A stretch of 64,000 nucleotides of DNA from Dermacentor variabilis (Eukaryota > Arthropoda > Arachnida > Ixodida > Ixodidae), in contig NW_027460390.1 of the NCBI RefSeq assembly GCF_050947875.1, positions 1,116,001 through 1,180,000 on the forward strand, given 5' to 3'. This document shows, piece by piece, positions 44,815 to 58,700 of this stretch. Each line of letters starts with the position of its first letter. Positions within the stretch are counted from its first letter, which is position 1. Both the position numbers and the translations under genes were made by a program. The notes beneath the pieces were generated by a model. The model saw nothing but the letters and a program-made list of their open reading frames with translations, was not told where the DNA came from and searched no databases.

Positions 44815-45593
44815 TTAACATGAGAGTCTCCCAGTCGCAATGACGTACTCATGCACAACCTGACACACTTCCATTCGGGCTCGACCAGGGGTACTTGCCC
44901 CAAAAGATAACATGTTAATCAGCGAGAGAGCAAGGCCCATACGCGATTGGGGCTGCTTTAAGTAGGTCTTCCTTTCGGAATTATATTTGCGGAAAAAGAG
45001 GAGGAAATGGAACAGTGATTATATATCCCCACATGATGCACAAAGGTTCGATGCTGCGAAGCCACACCTACTCATGAACAGATTTTGTTGAGGTATTCGA
45101 CATCGTAATAGTGTAATGGAAACTTCGCATTGCCGAGAGGGACAAGACCGCACATTCCAGGGAAACGCTAAATGTTCGTAATCCGGTGCAGCAACGAGGG
45201 GGCTCATTTTTTTCTACCTAGGCCTTGTTGTCGCCACGGGAACCTTGTTACCGTTAGCAGAGTAAGATTTGGTATAAAGAAACTCACTGCCTACAAGCGC
45301 TGTCTTTGCCAAGCTGTCTGTAATCTCAATGAGTGCTAGTCCACGCTGTCCAGTTATCCACAAAACGGGATTGTGTAGCGATCGGTGCAATGGTGAATTA
45401 TTTGTGCCTTCCATCGACTTAAGAACTGACAAGCAGTCTCCGAGCAATATTGTGCGACACACTTTTCGGAATTTTGTATACGACCAAGCATATGGCCATG
45501 AATTCGGCCACATAAAATTGGAGTGTAATCGGGAAGACGGATAGCAAAGCTTCATGACAGTGTTGGAGAGCAAATGCCTATCGCTGATTTCTC
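44815..45593 (-). pseudogene. I/Jockey LINE RNase H fragment, array copy 2
   Basis: 45573-45214 and 45207-45019 carry the same RNase H and zinc-finger blocks as copy 1. The end of the zinc-finger frame is changed: the frame now stops after CASCGDI instead of reading through. Confidence 0.7.
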
Positions 45594-46307
45594 ACCTTTT
45601 TATTAGGCGTCCGTGGACACTGCATTATCTAAGGGAAAATCTTCCAAATACTAATTCCAAAGTTTGACTAGCGTTTGCTTGTCTATGAAATTAGCATTCC
45701 TTGGAAAGCGCAACATGGCCGCGCTAATTCAGCGTTCCTCTTCTACTTTTTCTTTGACCCCTAGCGCTTTCGTTTTATCAAATATTTTTACGAGAGCGAT
45801 AGCTTGGTGTTCTTATTCCTGTATGAGGAAATAAACTATGAATTGTCACTGGTGTGCCAGAGAATGTCTACTTTCACTACTTCCGGAGTTTTCCGGGGGA
45901 GGGGGCTCAGCTCACTCCGGGCGATGCGGAAGCCACCCCCCTCCTCCCCCCCCGCGCTCGCACACACATACACACACACACCTAAAGTGCCATAGCGAGA
46001 GCTTTGTCACCCACATCATTTCAGGCTTCTTTTGCCTTTCCTCGACCTTTTTACTTGAAATTTTACTGGGGCTAATAGCTCACTGCATAATTGTTGGCGC
46101 GGACGTGCAAGGCTTCTAATTCATACTTTCGCTTTATTTCTGCAAATCCGGACAATAGGAGGACTCGCGCATTCGAAGATCTAACGTCGGCTGCCTCATC
46201 CGTATTTTCTCACTTCAACATTGTTTTAAGTTTCCACCCAATATATACATACACAATATATATGAATATACACACAGGAGAAAGCTTATTATATATTTGA
46301 AAGAAAT

Positions 46308-48893
46308 CAACATCATCATCAGCCTGTTTTATGTCCACTGCAGGACGAAGGCCTCTCCCTGCGATCTTTAATTACCCCTGTCCTGCGCCAACCGATTGCA
46401 ACTATAGCGCCCGCGAATTTGCTAATTTCATCGCTCCACCTAGTCTTTTGTCGTCCTCGATTGCGTTTTTTTTCCCTTGGTGCCCCTTCTTAATGTAACG
46501 TTCTGTAACGGTTATCTAACCGGCGCATTACATGACCTGCCTAGCTCCATGCTTATGCGTTGCATATTGCAATCACTCAGTTCAGCCCTTGGGCGCGGCC
46601 GGGCAGCCACCATTGACCTTTAGCGCAACCACGTGCGGTGACGTCACGACAGCCGGAGGAAAAGCTGGGCCCCAACTCGCGCAATATGTAACGCCTTCTT
46701 GGCTTAACCAAGCTAAGCCTGGCCATTTTTTTGCCTCTTGATGTCAATTAGAATATCGTCTATACCCGTTTGCTCTCTGGTCCAAACCGCTCTCTTTCTG
46801 TCTCTTAACGTTATGCCTAGCAATCTTCGTTCCATCGCTCTTTGCGCGGTCCTTAACTTGTTCTCAAGCTTCTTTGTCAGTCTCCAAGTCTCTGTCCCAT
46901 ATGTCAGCACCGGTAAAATGCACTGATTGTACACCTTCCTTTTCAATGATAATGGTAAGCTTCCAGTCAGGAGCTGGCAATATCTGCCGTATGCGATCCA
47001 ACTCATTTCTATTTCTGTGAATTTCATTCTAGTGATGATGGTTCCCTGTGATTAATTGACCTAAGTAAACGTACTCCTTCACAGACTCTAGAGGTCGACT
47101 GGCGATCCTGAACTCTTGTTCCTTTGCCCGGCTATTTAATATTATCTTTGTCTTCTGCATATTAATCTTCAACCCCACTCTTACACTCTCTCTGTTAAGG
47201 TCCTCAATCATTTGTTGTAATTCGTCTGCATTGTTGCTGAATAGAACATTGTCAACAGCAAACCGCAGGTTGCTGAGATATTTGCCGTCGATCTTTACAC
47301 GTAAGCCTTCCCAGTTTATTAGCTTGAATACTTCTCCTAAGCACGCAGTGAACAGCATTGTAGAGATTGTGTCTCCCTGTCTGACCCTTTTCTTTATAGG
47401 TATCTTCCTGCTTATCTTGTGTAGAATTAAGGTAGCTGTAGAACCTCTGTAGATATTTTCCAATGTATTTACGTAAGCGTTCTGTACTCCTTGATTATGT
47501 AATGCCGCTATGACTGCTGGTATCTCTGCTGAATCAAATGCCTTTCGTAATCTATGAAAGCCATATACAGAGGCTTACTGTACTCTGCGGATTTCTCGAT
47601 AACCTGATTGATGACAAGGACGTGATGAATTGTAGAGTATCCCTTCCTGAAGCCAGCCTTTTCCTTTAGTTGAGTAAAGTCCACTGTTGCCTTTATTCTA
47701 TTGAATATTATTTTGGTAAATATTGTATATAATACTGATCGTAAGCTAATGGGCCTATAATTTTTCAATTATTTACCGTCTCCCTTTTTGAGGATCAGTA
47801 TAATGTTCGCATTCTTCCAGTTTTCTGGGACCCTTGCAGTCGATAGACACTTCGTATAAAAAGCCGCCAGTTTTTCAAGCATTATGTCTCCTCAATCTTT
47901 GATTAAATCGACTGTTATTCCATATTCTCCTGCTGGTCTTCCTCGTTTCACCTCATCGCTAGTTATAGGAGGAGTTCCTGTATCCTGTTCATTACTGTTT
48001 CTAACTGAGGTATCTTGACTCCTCTGGGGACTGTACAGGTCACTATAGAATTCTTCCGCTGCTTTTACTATATCTGCGAGATTGCTGATGATATTACCAT
48101 GCTCATCTTTCATTGCATACATCTTAGTTTGCCCTATGCCAAGTTTCTTTCTCACGGATTTGAGGTTGCGTACATTTTTTACGGCTTCTTCAGTCTTTCT
48201 GACGTTATAGTTTCGAATATCCCTTATTTTCGCCTTGTCAATCAGTTTTGACAGTTCCGTGAATTCTATCTCTTGAGTTGGACACTTTCATTTTTTGTCG
48301 TTTCTTTATAAGGTACTGTATTACTTGGGAGAGCTTGCCTACTGGTCGCCTTGGTGTCTTGCCTCCCTCTACAATTGCACCCTCTGAAGGCAACCTAGTT
48401 ACGGTTTCATTTATTAGCTCTATGTCACCATCATCTCTCTGTTCTAAGGCTGCATATATGTTTGCACGTACCTACCTGACTTTGTCTGATTTTACCCTTA
48501 CTGCTTCTAGGTTGACCTGTTTCTTCTTGACCAATTCAGCTCTTTCTCTCTTGAAATTGAAGTAAATCGTTGCCTTCACTAACTTATGATCACTGCATTT
48601 TACCCCACCTACCACTTCTACATCCTGCACTATGCGGGGATCAGCAGAAAGTATGAACTCAAATTCATTTCTTGTTTCACCATTAGAGTTTTTCCAGGTC
48701 CACTTTCTGTTGCTACGCTTCCTGAAAAAGGTGTTCATTATTCGAAGCTTATTCGTTTCTACGAATTCTACCAGCGTATCTCCTCTATCGTTCCTAGAAT
48801 CGACGCCGTAGTAGCCAATTGCTTGTTCACCAGCATGCTTTTATCCATTTTTACATTGAAGTCGCAAATTACTACAGTATATTGAGTTAGCCA
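46308..48893 (-). mobile_element. RTE LINE, array copy 2
   Basis: Same truncation point, frameshift at FIDYE, AVD catalytic box and inverted-repeat insertion as copy 1. Frames at 48738-48472, 48155-47892, 47768-47508, 47463-47029 and 47027-46713. All these breaks predate the segmental duplication. Confidence 0.8.
46557..46694. mobile_element. 138-bp inverted-repeat element, array copy 2
   Basis: As copy 1. The right terminus is GCAATATGTAACGC (one mismatch), and the E-box region reads CACGTGCGGTGACGTCACG, keeping both motifs. Confidence 0.5.
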
Positions 48894-49384
48894 ATTAAAT
48901 AAATATAGGTAAATACAGGTAACCAATTAAAAAAAAGATATTTCTAAAGGTATGAATAGCCTATGCTTAGAGAATGAACATGTTGCTATATGTTCCCACG
49001 CTTCAAATTGCTTTGCGTGATTTTTTTGCCCATGAAATAACACCTATAGACTTCAGTGACCCCTCCGGCAGAGTCTTTTATTAATGGCGCGTGAAATGCA
49101 CGTGAATGTTGTGCGTCTCAGTATTGCTTCTTTTTCCGGTAAGCAATACTAACGACTCATGAAAAAAACATTTCTAATAATTTACAGCATTTATTAGGGG
49201 CGGAAACATCGTCAGTTGCATGCGATGCAACCTGAAATGCGAGATCGCGTTACTTGCTTTGAGAATGAACAGCAATCCCACCATGTCACAAGTGAGTGAA
49301 TATTTAATTTGAGGGTATTCAGTGAAACAACGAGCATTTTTTCTTTTTGAATGTCGGCGAGTGTTCAGTCCTCGTACACGTTGA

Positions 49385-50760
49385 CTACGAGATACTTGAA
49401 TGTATATCTAATGACTGGAAGCGGAGTTTGCAGTGTGCACAACACTTTTCTCCTCCGAGACACGAAAAAGAGAGCTTCCCCTCTTTCATCCGCGAGCACT
49501 GCTCCTCCAAATGGCGCATGTAGTTCATCGAAACATCCGTGTTAAAAGCGAGGAACTCCCTGAGGTTCCACACCACACGTGTCATATCGTACTCTGCGGC
49601 CTGCGACGTGCAATGTGCACGAAGCACGAACCAAGTATGGCCCTTGGTGGACTTAATTGTCCAGAACATCTACCACCGTGATCAACTGGCTTGCGGTCTC
49701 CGCTGCCTCAGAGACAACGTCCAACTGGGCGCGAACAAGCCTCGGCAGCGCTATGAGCATCCTAAGCAGCATGTCTCGCCCGCAAACGCCGTATACTACG
49801 ACACTTTTTTGGTCCTTGCAGTCGTGCACCAAGTTGAGGACATACTGGCTGAGCGTTCTGGCACTGATGGTGACGTGAGGAAGCTTCTTTCTGGATTTTT
49901 GCAGGAGATGTTTGGTGTTCTTCCATGTGGAGCTGTTGAACATCAAAGTGTTCGTCGAATTCTCTCGGCGTTCTGAACAGGGAGTCGAACCGCCAGGTAC
50001 CGCACTCTCCATCCACTGAAAGGATCCGGAGCTTGAGGAAAGACTGAAGTACCTGTGCCATCGTCACGTCGTTCTCGTTCCAAACGCTGCCGATCTGGAG
50101 TAACTTCAGGTTTGGACGTGCCTTAGGCACGTACAGCAATCCCCCTGTGAATATACGAGTTACTGAGAGGCATGCCAGATGCTGCAGTGATTCGATGCAC
50201 CCCCATGTGCTTCTATGGCGTACCCGATCCGAGTTGATATCCAGTCGTACAAGCAAAGGACAGCTGGCGTATCGCTGGCGAAGAATGCCGTCCTCGATGT
50301 AGACTTGTCGCGAAGTCAAGAATACTCTCAGGCATTTTAAGCTCTGGAGAAGGCGTGCGTCATGTGGCAGCGGCGTATCATTTCCACGCAACGCCACGGC
50401 ATTAACTGACTCGCAGATTCGCAGAATGATTGGCATGCTGCGATGTGAGGGCCCTCGGCAAGGTATCACCGGCTCTTTCACCAGTTTGAAGTGCGTCGAG
50501 CAAGGAGCTATGTCTTCTACGCAGATAATTCCGGAGACATTAAGCTTGCGGATCAGGGTGGCTCTGTTTAGGCCCTCGTCCACCGGATGCTCTCTTTCCA
50601 TGTCCCGCAGGTTGATACGCACCGCTGTCCAGAGGCAAGGGTCGAAGGCTAACCTCTTCCATCGCTCGTACACCTGGGCTATTGTCGCGAGCGAGAGTTG
50701 CGGGAGGTAAGCGAATATCTTGAGGACGAGTTCAACTGGGAGGTCGTCAAAGTGCAACAT
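49385..50760 (-). pseudogene. F-box/leucine-rich protein gene, array copy 3
   Basis: ATG at 50760. The frame is open for 332 residues and ends at 49762 in off-frame sequence (KKCRSIRRLRARHAA), because neither private deletion of copies 1 or 2 is present. The middle (LRILSVDGECGTWRFD) is intact; the following block and the C-terminal block (50012-49653 and 49669-49385) are in the two other frames. This appears to be the state from which copies 1 and 2 arose. F-box residues are unchanged, so a truncated product could still bind Skp1 if made. Confidence 0.65.
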
Positions 50761-51012
50761 CTTCTTCTTCTTCTTCTTCCTTCAAAATTCTGCCACGTAC
50801 CCAGGAGGAGGAGATTGGCCATGGCACTCAATGGAAACATAACGTCAACTTCTTGCTTCGTGTTAACTTATTGATCTGTACTATCTATGTTTAATTAGTA
50901 GTGAATATAAATTATTTTTCCGTTCCCGTTTCTCGAATAGTCATGCCAGTTTTGCCGAAGATGCTATATTACGAAAACAACGCGATTCAGTGTTAATAAT
51001 GAGGAAAATGTG

Positions 51013-51792
51013 CTTAACATGAGAGTCTCCCAGTCGCAATGACGTACTCATGCACAACCTGACACACTTCCATTCGGGCTCGACCAGGGGTACTTGCCCC
51101 AAAAGATAACATGTTAATCAGCGAGAGAGCAAGGCCCATACGCGATTGGGGCTGCTTTAAGTAGGTCTTCCTTTCGGAATTATATTTGCGGAAAAAGAGG
51201 AGGAAATGGAACAGTGATTATATATCCCCACATGATGCACAAAGGTTCGATGCTGCGAAGCCACACCTACTCATGAACAGATTTTGTTGAGGTATTCGAC
51301 ATCGTAATAGTGTAATGGAAACTTCGCATTGCCGAGAGGGACAAGAGCGCACATTCCAGGGAAACGCTAAATGTTCGTAATCCGGTGCAGCAACGAGGGG
51401 GCTCATTTTTTTCTACCTAGGACTTGTTGTCGCCACGGGAACCTTGTTACCGTTAGCAGAGTAAGATTTGGTATAAAGAAACTCACTGCCTACAAGCGCT
51501 GTCTTTGCCAAGCTGTCTGTAATCTCAATGAGTGCTAGTCCACGCTGTCCAGTTATCCACAAAACGGGATTGTGTAGCGATCGGTGCAATGGTGAATTAT
51601 TTGTGCCTTCCATCGACTTAAGAACTGACAAGCAGTCTCCGAGCAATATTGTGCGACACACTTTTCGGAATTTTGTATACGACCAAGCATATGGCCATGA
51701 ATTCGGCCACATAAAATTGGAGTGTAATCGGGAAGACGGATAGCAAAGCTTCATGACAGTGTTGGAGAGCAAATGCCTATCGCTGATTTCTC
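51013..51792 (-). pseudogene. I/Jockey LINE RNase H fragment, array copy 3
   Basis: 51772-51413 and 51406-51218. Same as copy 2 apart from isolated substitutions (51349 C to G; 51421 A where copy 2 has C). Confidence 0.7.
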
Positions 51793-52506
51793 ACCTTTTT
51801 ATTAGGCGTCCGTGGACACTGCATTATCTAAGGGAAAATCTTCCAAATACTAATTCCAAAGTTTGACTAGCGTTTGCTTGTCTATGAAATTAGCATTCCT
51901 TGGAAAGCGCAACATGGCCGCGCTAATTCAGCGTTCCTCTTCTACTTTTTCTTTGACCCCTAGCGCTTTCGTTTTATCAAATATTTTTACGAGAGCGATA
52001 GCTTGGTGTTCTTATTCCTGTATGAGGAAATAAACTATGAATTGTCACTGGTGTGCCAGAGAATGTCTACTTTCACTACTTCCGGAGTTTTCCGGGGGAG
52101 GGGGCTCAGCTCACTCCGGGCGATGCGGAAGCCACCCCCCTCCTCCCCCCCCGCGCTCGCACACACATACACACACACACCTAAAGTGCCATAGCGAGAG
52201 CTTTGTCACCCACATCATTTCAGGCTTCTTTTGCCTTTCCTCGACCTTTTTACTTGAAATTTTACTGGGGCTAATAGCTCACTGCATAATTGTTGGCGCG
52301 GACGTGCAAGGCTTCTAATTCATACTTTCGCTTTATTTCTGCAAATCCGGACAATAGGAGGACTCGCGCATTCGAAGATCTAACGTCGGCTGCCTCATCC
52401 GTATTTTCTCACTTCAACATTGTTTTAAGTTTCCACCCAATATATACATACACAATATATATGAATATACACACAGGAGAAAGCTTATTATATATTTGAA
52501 AGAAAT

Positions 52507-55092
52507 CAACATCATCATCAGCCTGTTTTATGTCCACTGCAGGACGAAGGCCTCTCCCTGCGATCTTTAATTACCCCTGTCCTGCGCCAACCGATTGCAA
52601 CTATAGCGCCCGCGAATTTGCTAATTTCATCGCTCCACCTAGTCTTTTGTCGTCCTCGATTGCGTTTTTTTTCCCTTGGTGCCCCTTCTTAATGTAACGT
52701 TCTGTAACGGTTATCTAACCGGCGCATTACATGACCTGCCTAGCTCCATGCTTATGCGTTGCATATTGCAATCACTCAGTTCAGCCCTTGGGCGCGGCCG
52801 GGCAGCCACCATTGACCTTTAGCGCAACCACGTGACGTGACGTCACGACAGCCGGAGGAAAAGCTGGGCCCCAACTCGCGCAATATGTAACGCCTTCTTG
52901 GCTTAACCAAGCTAAGCCTGGCCATTTTTTTGCCTCTTGATGTCAATTAGAATATCGTCTATACCCGTTTGCTCTCTGGTCCAAACCGCTCTCTTTCTGT
53001 CTCTTAACGTTATGCCTAGCAATCTTCGTTCCATCGCTCTTTGCGCGGTCCTTAACTTGTTCTCAAGCTTCTTTGTCAGTCTCCAAGTCTCTGTCCCATA
53101 TGTCAGCACCGGTAAAATGCACTGATTGTACACCTTCCTTTTCAATGATAATGGTAAGCTTCCAGTCAGGAGCTGGCAATATCTGCCGTATGCGATCCAA
53201 CTCATTTCTATTTCTGTGAATTTCATTCTAGTGATGATGGTTCCCTGTGATTAATTGACCTAAGTAAACGTACTCCTTCACAGACTCTAGAGGTCGACTG
53301 GCGATCCTGAACTCTTGTTCCTTTGCCCGGCTATTTAATATTATCTTTGTCTTCTGCATATTAATCTTCAACCCCACTCTTACACTCTCTCTGTTAAGGT
53401 CCTCAATCATTTGTTGTAATTCGTCTGCATTGTTGCTGAATAGAACATTGTCAACAGCAAACCGCAGGTTGCTGAGATATTTGCCGTCGATCTTTACTCG
53501 TAAGCCTTCCCAGTTTATTAGCTTGAATACTTCTCCTAAGCACGCAGTGAACAGCATTGTAGAGATTGTGTCTCCCTGTCTGACCCTTTTCTTTATAGGT
53601 ATCTTCCTGCTTATCTTGTGTAGAATTAAGGTAGCTGTAGAACCTCTGTAGATATTTTCCAATGTATTTACGTAAGCGTTCTGTACTCCTTGATTATGTA
53701 ATGCCGCTATGACTGCTGGTATCTCTGCTGAATCAAATGCCTTTCGTAATCTATGAAAGCCATATACAGAGGCTTATTGTACTCTGCGGATTTCTCGATA
53801 ACCTGATTGATGACAAGGACGTGATGAATTGTAGAGTATCCCTTCCTGAAGCCAGCCTTTTCCTTTAGTTGAGTAAAGTCCACTGTTGCCTTTATTCTAT
53901 TGAATATTATTTTGGTAAATATTGTATATAATACTGATCGTAAGCTAATGGGCCTATAATTTTTCAATTATTTACCGTCTCCCTTTTTGAGGATCAGTAT
54001 AATGTTCGCATTCTTCCAGTTTTCTGGGACCCTTGCAGTCGATAGACACTTCGTATAAAAAGCCGCCAGTTTTTCAAGCATTATGTCTCCTCAATCTTTG
54101 ATTAAATCGACTGTTATTCCATATTCTCCTGCTGGTCTTCCTCGTTTCACCTCATCGCTAGTTATAGGAGGAGTTCCTGTATCCTGTTCATTACTGTTTC
54201 TAACTGAGGTATCTTGACTCCTCTGGGGACTGTACAGGTCACTATAGAATTCTTCCGCTGCTTTTACTATATCTGCGAGATTGCTGATGATATTACCATG
54301 CTCATCTTTCATTGCATACATCTTAGTTTGCCCTATGCCAAGTTTCTTTCTCACGGATTTGAGGTTGCGTACATTTTTTACGGCTTCTTCAGTCTTTCTG
54401 ACGTTATAGTTTCGAATATCCCTTATTTTCGCCTTGTCAATCAGTTTTGACAGTTCCGTGAATTCTATCTCTTGAGTTGGACACTTTCATTTTTTGTCGT
54501 TTCTTTATAAGGTACTGTATTACTTGGGAGAGCTTGCCTACTGGTCGCCTTGGTGTCTTGCCTCCCTCTACAATTGCACCCTCTGAAGGCAACCTAGTTA
54601 CGGTTTCATTTATTAGCTCTATGTCACCATCATCTCTCTGTTCTAAGGCTGCATATATGTTTGCACGTACCTACCTGACTTTGTCTGATTTTACCCTTAC
54701 TGCTTCTAGGTTGACCTGTTTCTTCTTGACCAATTCAGCTCTTTCTCTCTTGAAATTGAAGTAAATCGTTGCCTTCACTAACTTATGATCACTGCATTTT
54801 ACCAAACCTACCACTTCTACATCCTGCACTATGCGGGGATCAGCAGAAAGTATGAACTCAAATTCATTTCTTGTTTCACCATTAGAGTTTTTCCAGGTCC
54901 ACTTTCTGTTGCTACGCTTCCTGAAAAAGGTGTTCATTATTCGAAGCTTATTCGTTTCTACGAATTCTACCAGCGTATCTCCTCTAGCGTTCCTAGAATC
55001 GACGCCGTAGTAGCCAATTGCTTGTTCACCAGCATGCTTTTATCCATTTTTACATTGAAGTCGCAAATTACTACAGTATATTGAGTTAGCCA
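52507..55092 (-). mobile_element. RTE LINE, array copy 3
   Basis: As copy 2: 54937-54671, 54354-54091, 53967-53707, 53662-53228 and 53226-52912. Private changes include a two-base change at 54804 (GGV to GLV in the endonuclease frame). Confidence 0.8.
52756..52893. mobile_element. 138-bp inverted-repeat element, array copy 3
   Basis: As copy 2, with the CACGTGACGTGACGTCACG version of the core. Copy 4 has only the left part, at 59263-59310. Confidence 0.5.
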
Positions 55093-55583
55093 ATTAAATA
55101 AATAAAGGTAAATTCAGGTAACCAATTAAAAAAAAGATATTTCTAAAGGTATGAATAGCCTATGCTTAGAGAATGAACATGTTGCTATATGTTCCCACGC
55201 TTCAAATTGCTTTGCGTGATTTTTTTGCCCATGAAATAACACCTATAGACTTCAGTGACCCCTCCGGCAGAGTCTTTTATTAATGGCGCGTGAAATGCAC
55301 GTGAATGTTGTGCGTCTCAGTATTGCTTCTTTTTCCGGTAAGCAATACTAACGACTCATGAAAAAAACATTTCTAATAATTTACAACATTTATTAGGGGC
55401 GGAAACATCGTCAGTTGCATGCGATGCAACCTGAAATGCGAGATCGCGTTACTTGCTTTGAGAATGAACAGCAATCCCACCATGTCACAAGTGAGTGAAT
55501 ATTTAATTTGAGGGTATTCAGTGAAACAACGAGCATTTTTTCTTTTTGAATGTCGGCGAGTGTTCAGTCCTCGTACACGTTGA

Positions 55584-56959
55584 CTACGAGATACTTGAAT
55601 GTATATCTAATGACTGGAAGCGGAGTTTGCAGTGTGCACAACACTTTTCTCCTCCGAGACACGAAAAAGAGAGCTTCCCCTCTTTCATCCGCGAGCACTG
55701 CTCCTCCAAATGGCGCATGTAGTTCATCGAAACATCCGTGTTAAAAGCGAGGAACTCCCTGAGGTTCCACACCACACGTGTCATATCGTACTCTGCGGCC
55801 TGCGACGTGCAATTTGCACGAAGCACGAACCAAGTATGGCCCTTGGTGGACTTAATTGTCCAGAACATCTACCACCGTGATCAACTGGCTTGCGGTCTCC
55901 GCTGCCTCAGAGACAACGTCCAACTGGGCGCGAACAAGCCTCGGCAGCGCTATGAGCATCCTAAGCAGCATGTCTCGCCCGCAAACGCCGTATACTACGA
56001 CACTTTTTTGGTCCTTGCAGTCGTGCACCAAGTTGAGGACATACTGGCTGAGCGTTCTGGCACTGATGGTGACGTGAGGAAGCTTCTTTCTGGATTTTTG
56101 CAGGAGATGTTTGGTGTTCTTCCATGTGGAGCTGTTGAACATCAAAGTGTTCGTCGAATTCTCTCGGCGTTCTGAACAGGGAGTCGAACCGCCAGGTACC
56201 GCACTCTCCATCCACTGAAAGGATCCGGAGCTTGAGGAAAGACTGAAGTACCTGTGCCATCGTCACGTCGTTCTCGTTCCAAACGCTGCCGATCTGGAGT
56301 AACTTCAGGTTTGGACGTGCCTTAGGCACGTACAGCAATCCCCCTGTGAATATACGAGTTACTGAGAGGCATGCCAGATGCTGCAGTGATTCGATGCACC
56401 CCCATGTGCTTCTATGGCGTACCCGATCCGAGTTGATATCCAGTCGTACAAGCAAAGGACAGCTGGCGTATCGCTGGCGAAGAATGCCGTCCTCGATGTA
56501 GACTTGTCGCGAAGTCAAGAATACTCTCAGGCATTTTAAGCTCTGGAGAAGGCGTGCGTCATGTGGCAGCGGCGTATCATTTCCACGCAACGCCACGGCA
56601 TTAACTGACTCGCAGATTCGCAGAATGATTGGCATGCTGCGATGTGAGGGCCCTCGGCAAGGTATCACCGGCTCTTTCACCAGTTTGAAGTGCGTCGAGC
56701 AAGGAGCGATGTCTTCTACGCAGATAATTCTGGAGACATTGAGCTTGCGGATCAGGGTGGCTCTGTTTAGGCCCTCGTCCACCGGATTCTCTCTTTCCAT
56801 GTCCCGCAGGTTGATACGCACCGCTGTCCAGAGGCAAGGGTCGAAGGCTAACCTCTTCCATCGCTCGTACACCTGGGCTATTGTCGCGAGCCAGAGTTGC
56901 GGGAGGTAAGCGAATATCTTGAGGACGAGTTCAACTGGGAGGTCGTCAGAGTGCAACAT
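55584..56959 (-). pseudogene. F-box/leucine-rich protein gene, array copy 4
   Basis: ATG at 56959; 332 residues to 55961, broken at the same places as copy 3. Private changes include MLHSDDLPVE (Phe4 to Ser at the F-box edge), MERENPVDEG and NVSRIICVED. WLATIAQ in the F-box combines the copy 1 and copy 3 states. The (GAA)n leader is retained. Downstream blocks at 56211-55852 and 55868-55584 are out of frame as in copy 3. Confidence 0.65.
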
Positions 56960-57209
56960 CTTCTTCTTCTTCTTCTTCCTTCAAAATTCTGGCACGTACC
57001 CAAGAGGAGGAGATTGGCCATGGCACTCAATGGAAACATAACGTCAACTTCTTGCTTCGTGTTAACTTATTGATCTGTACTATCTATGTTTAATTAGTAG
57101 TGAATATAAATTATTTTTCTGTTCCCGTTTCTCGAATAGTCATGCCAGTTTTACCGAAGATGCTATATTACGAAAAGAACGCGATTCAGTGTTAATAATG
57201 AGGAAAATG

Positions 57210-57965
57210 TGCTTAACGTGAGAGTCTCGCAGTCGCAATGACGAACTCATGCACAACCTGACACACTTCCATTCGGGCTCGACCAGGGGTACTTGCCCCA
57301 AATGATAACATGTTAATCAGCGAGAGAGCAAGACCCATACGCGAGAGGGGCTGCTTTAAGTATGTCTTCCTTTCGGAATTATATTAGCGGAAAAAGAGGA
57401 GGAAATGGTACAGTGATTCTACATCCCCACATGATGCACAAAGGTTCGACGCTGCGAAGCCACACCTACTCAAGAACAGATTTACTTGAGGTTTTCGACA
57501 TCGTAATAGTGTAATGGAAACTTCGCATTGCCGAGAAGGACAAGACCGCATATTCCAGGGGAACGCTAAATGTTCGTAATCAGGTGCATCAACGAGGGGG
57601 CTCACTTTTTTCTACCTAGGACTTGTTGTCGCCTCGTGAACCTTGTTACCGTTAGCAGAGTAAGATTTGGTATAAAGAAACTCATTGCCTACAAGCGCTG
57701 CCTTTGTCACGCTGTCTGTAATCTCAATGAGTGCTAGTCCACGCTGTCCAGTTATCCACAAAAACGGGATTGTGTAGCGATCGGTGCAATGGTAAATTGT
57801 TTGTGCCTTCCATCGACTTAAGAACTGACAGGCAGTCACCGAGCAAAATTGTGCGACACTTTTCGGAATTTTGTATACGACCAAGCATATGGCCATGGAT
57901 TCGGCCACATAAAATTGGAGTGTAATCGGGAAGACGGATAGCAAAGCTTCATGACAGTGTTAGAG
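57210..57965 (-). pseudogene. I/Jockey LINE RNase H fragment, array copy 4
   Basis: 57944-57612 and 57605-57384. More diverged: a 2-base loss near 57858 and an extra A near 57763 change frames, and the zinc-finger block reads CASCGDVESLYHFLLFF, losing the last Cys. Confidence 0.65.
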
Positions 57966-58700
57966 AGCAAATGCCTATCGCTGATTTCTCACCTTTTTAT
58001 AAGGCGTCCGTGGACACTGCATTATATAAGGGAAAATCTTCCAACTACTAATTCCAAAGCTCGACAAGCGGTTGCTTGTCTACGAAATTAGCATTCCTTG
58101 GAAATCGCAACACGGCCGCGCTAATTCAGCGTTCCTCTTCTACTTTTTCTTTGACCCCTAGCGCTTTCGTTTTATCAAATATTTTTACGAGAGCGATAGC
58201 TTGGTGTTTTTATTCCTGTATGAGGAAATAAATTATGAATTGTCACTGGTGTGCCAGAGAATGTCTACTTTCACTACTTCCGGAGTTTTCCGGGGGAGGG
58301 GGCTCAGCTCACTCCGGGCGATGCGGAAGCCACCCCCCTCCTCCCCCCCCCGCGCTCGCACACACATACACACACACCTAAAGTGCCATAGCGAGAGCTT
58401 TGTCACCCACATCATTTCAGGCTTCTTTTGCCTTTCCTCGACCTTTTTACTTGAAATTTTACTGGGGCTAATAGCTCACTGCATAATTGTTGGCGCGGAC
58501 GTGCAAGGTTTCTAATTCATACTTTCGCTTTATTTCTGCAAATCCGGACAATAGGAGGACTCGCGCATTCGAAGATCTAACGGCGGCTGCCTTATCCGTA
58601 TTTTCTCACTTCAACATTGTTTTAAGTATCCACACAATATATACATACACAATATATATGAATATACACACAGGACAAAGCCTATTATATATTTGAAAGA

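Larger units (their letters stand above)
43033..49230. repeat. Tandem array copy 2 (6198 bp)
   Basis: Same content and order as copy 1, joined head to tail with no spacer. By eye it differs from copy 3 at only a handful of bases, for example one missing C near 43860 and the CACGTGCGG/CACGTGACG variant at 46632. Confidence 0.92.
49231..55429. repeat. Tandem array copy 3 (6199 bp)
   Basis: Same content and order. Nearly identical to copy 2 over its whole length, including intergenic DNA. This points to very recent duplication, homogenisation, or an assembly artefact. Confidence 0.92.
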
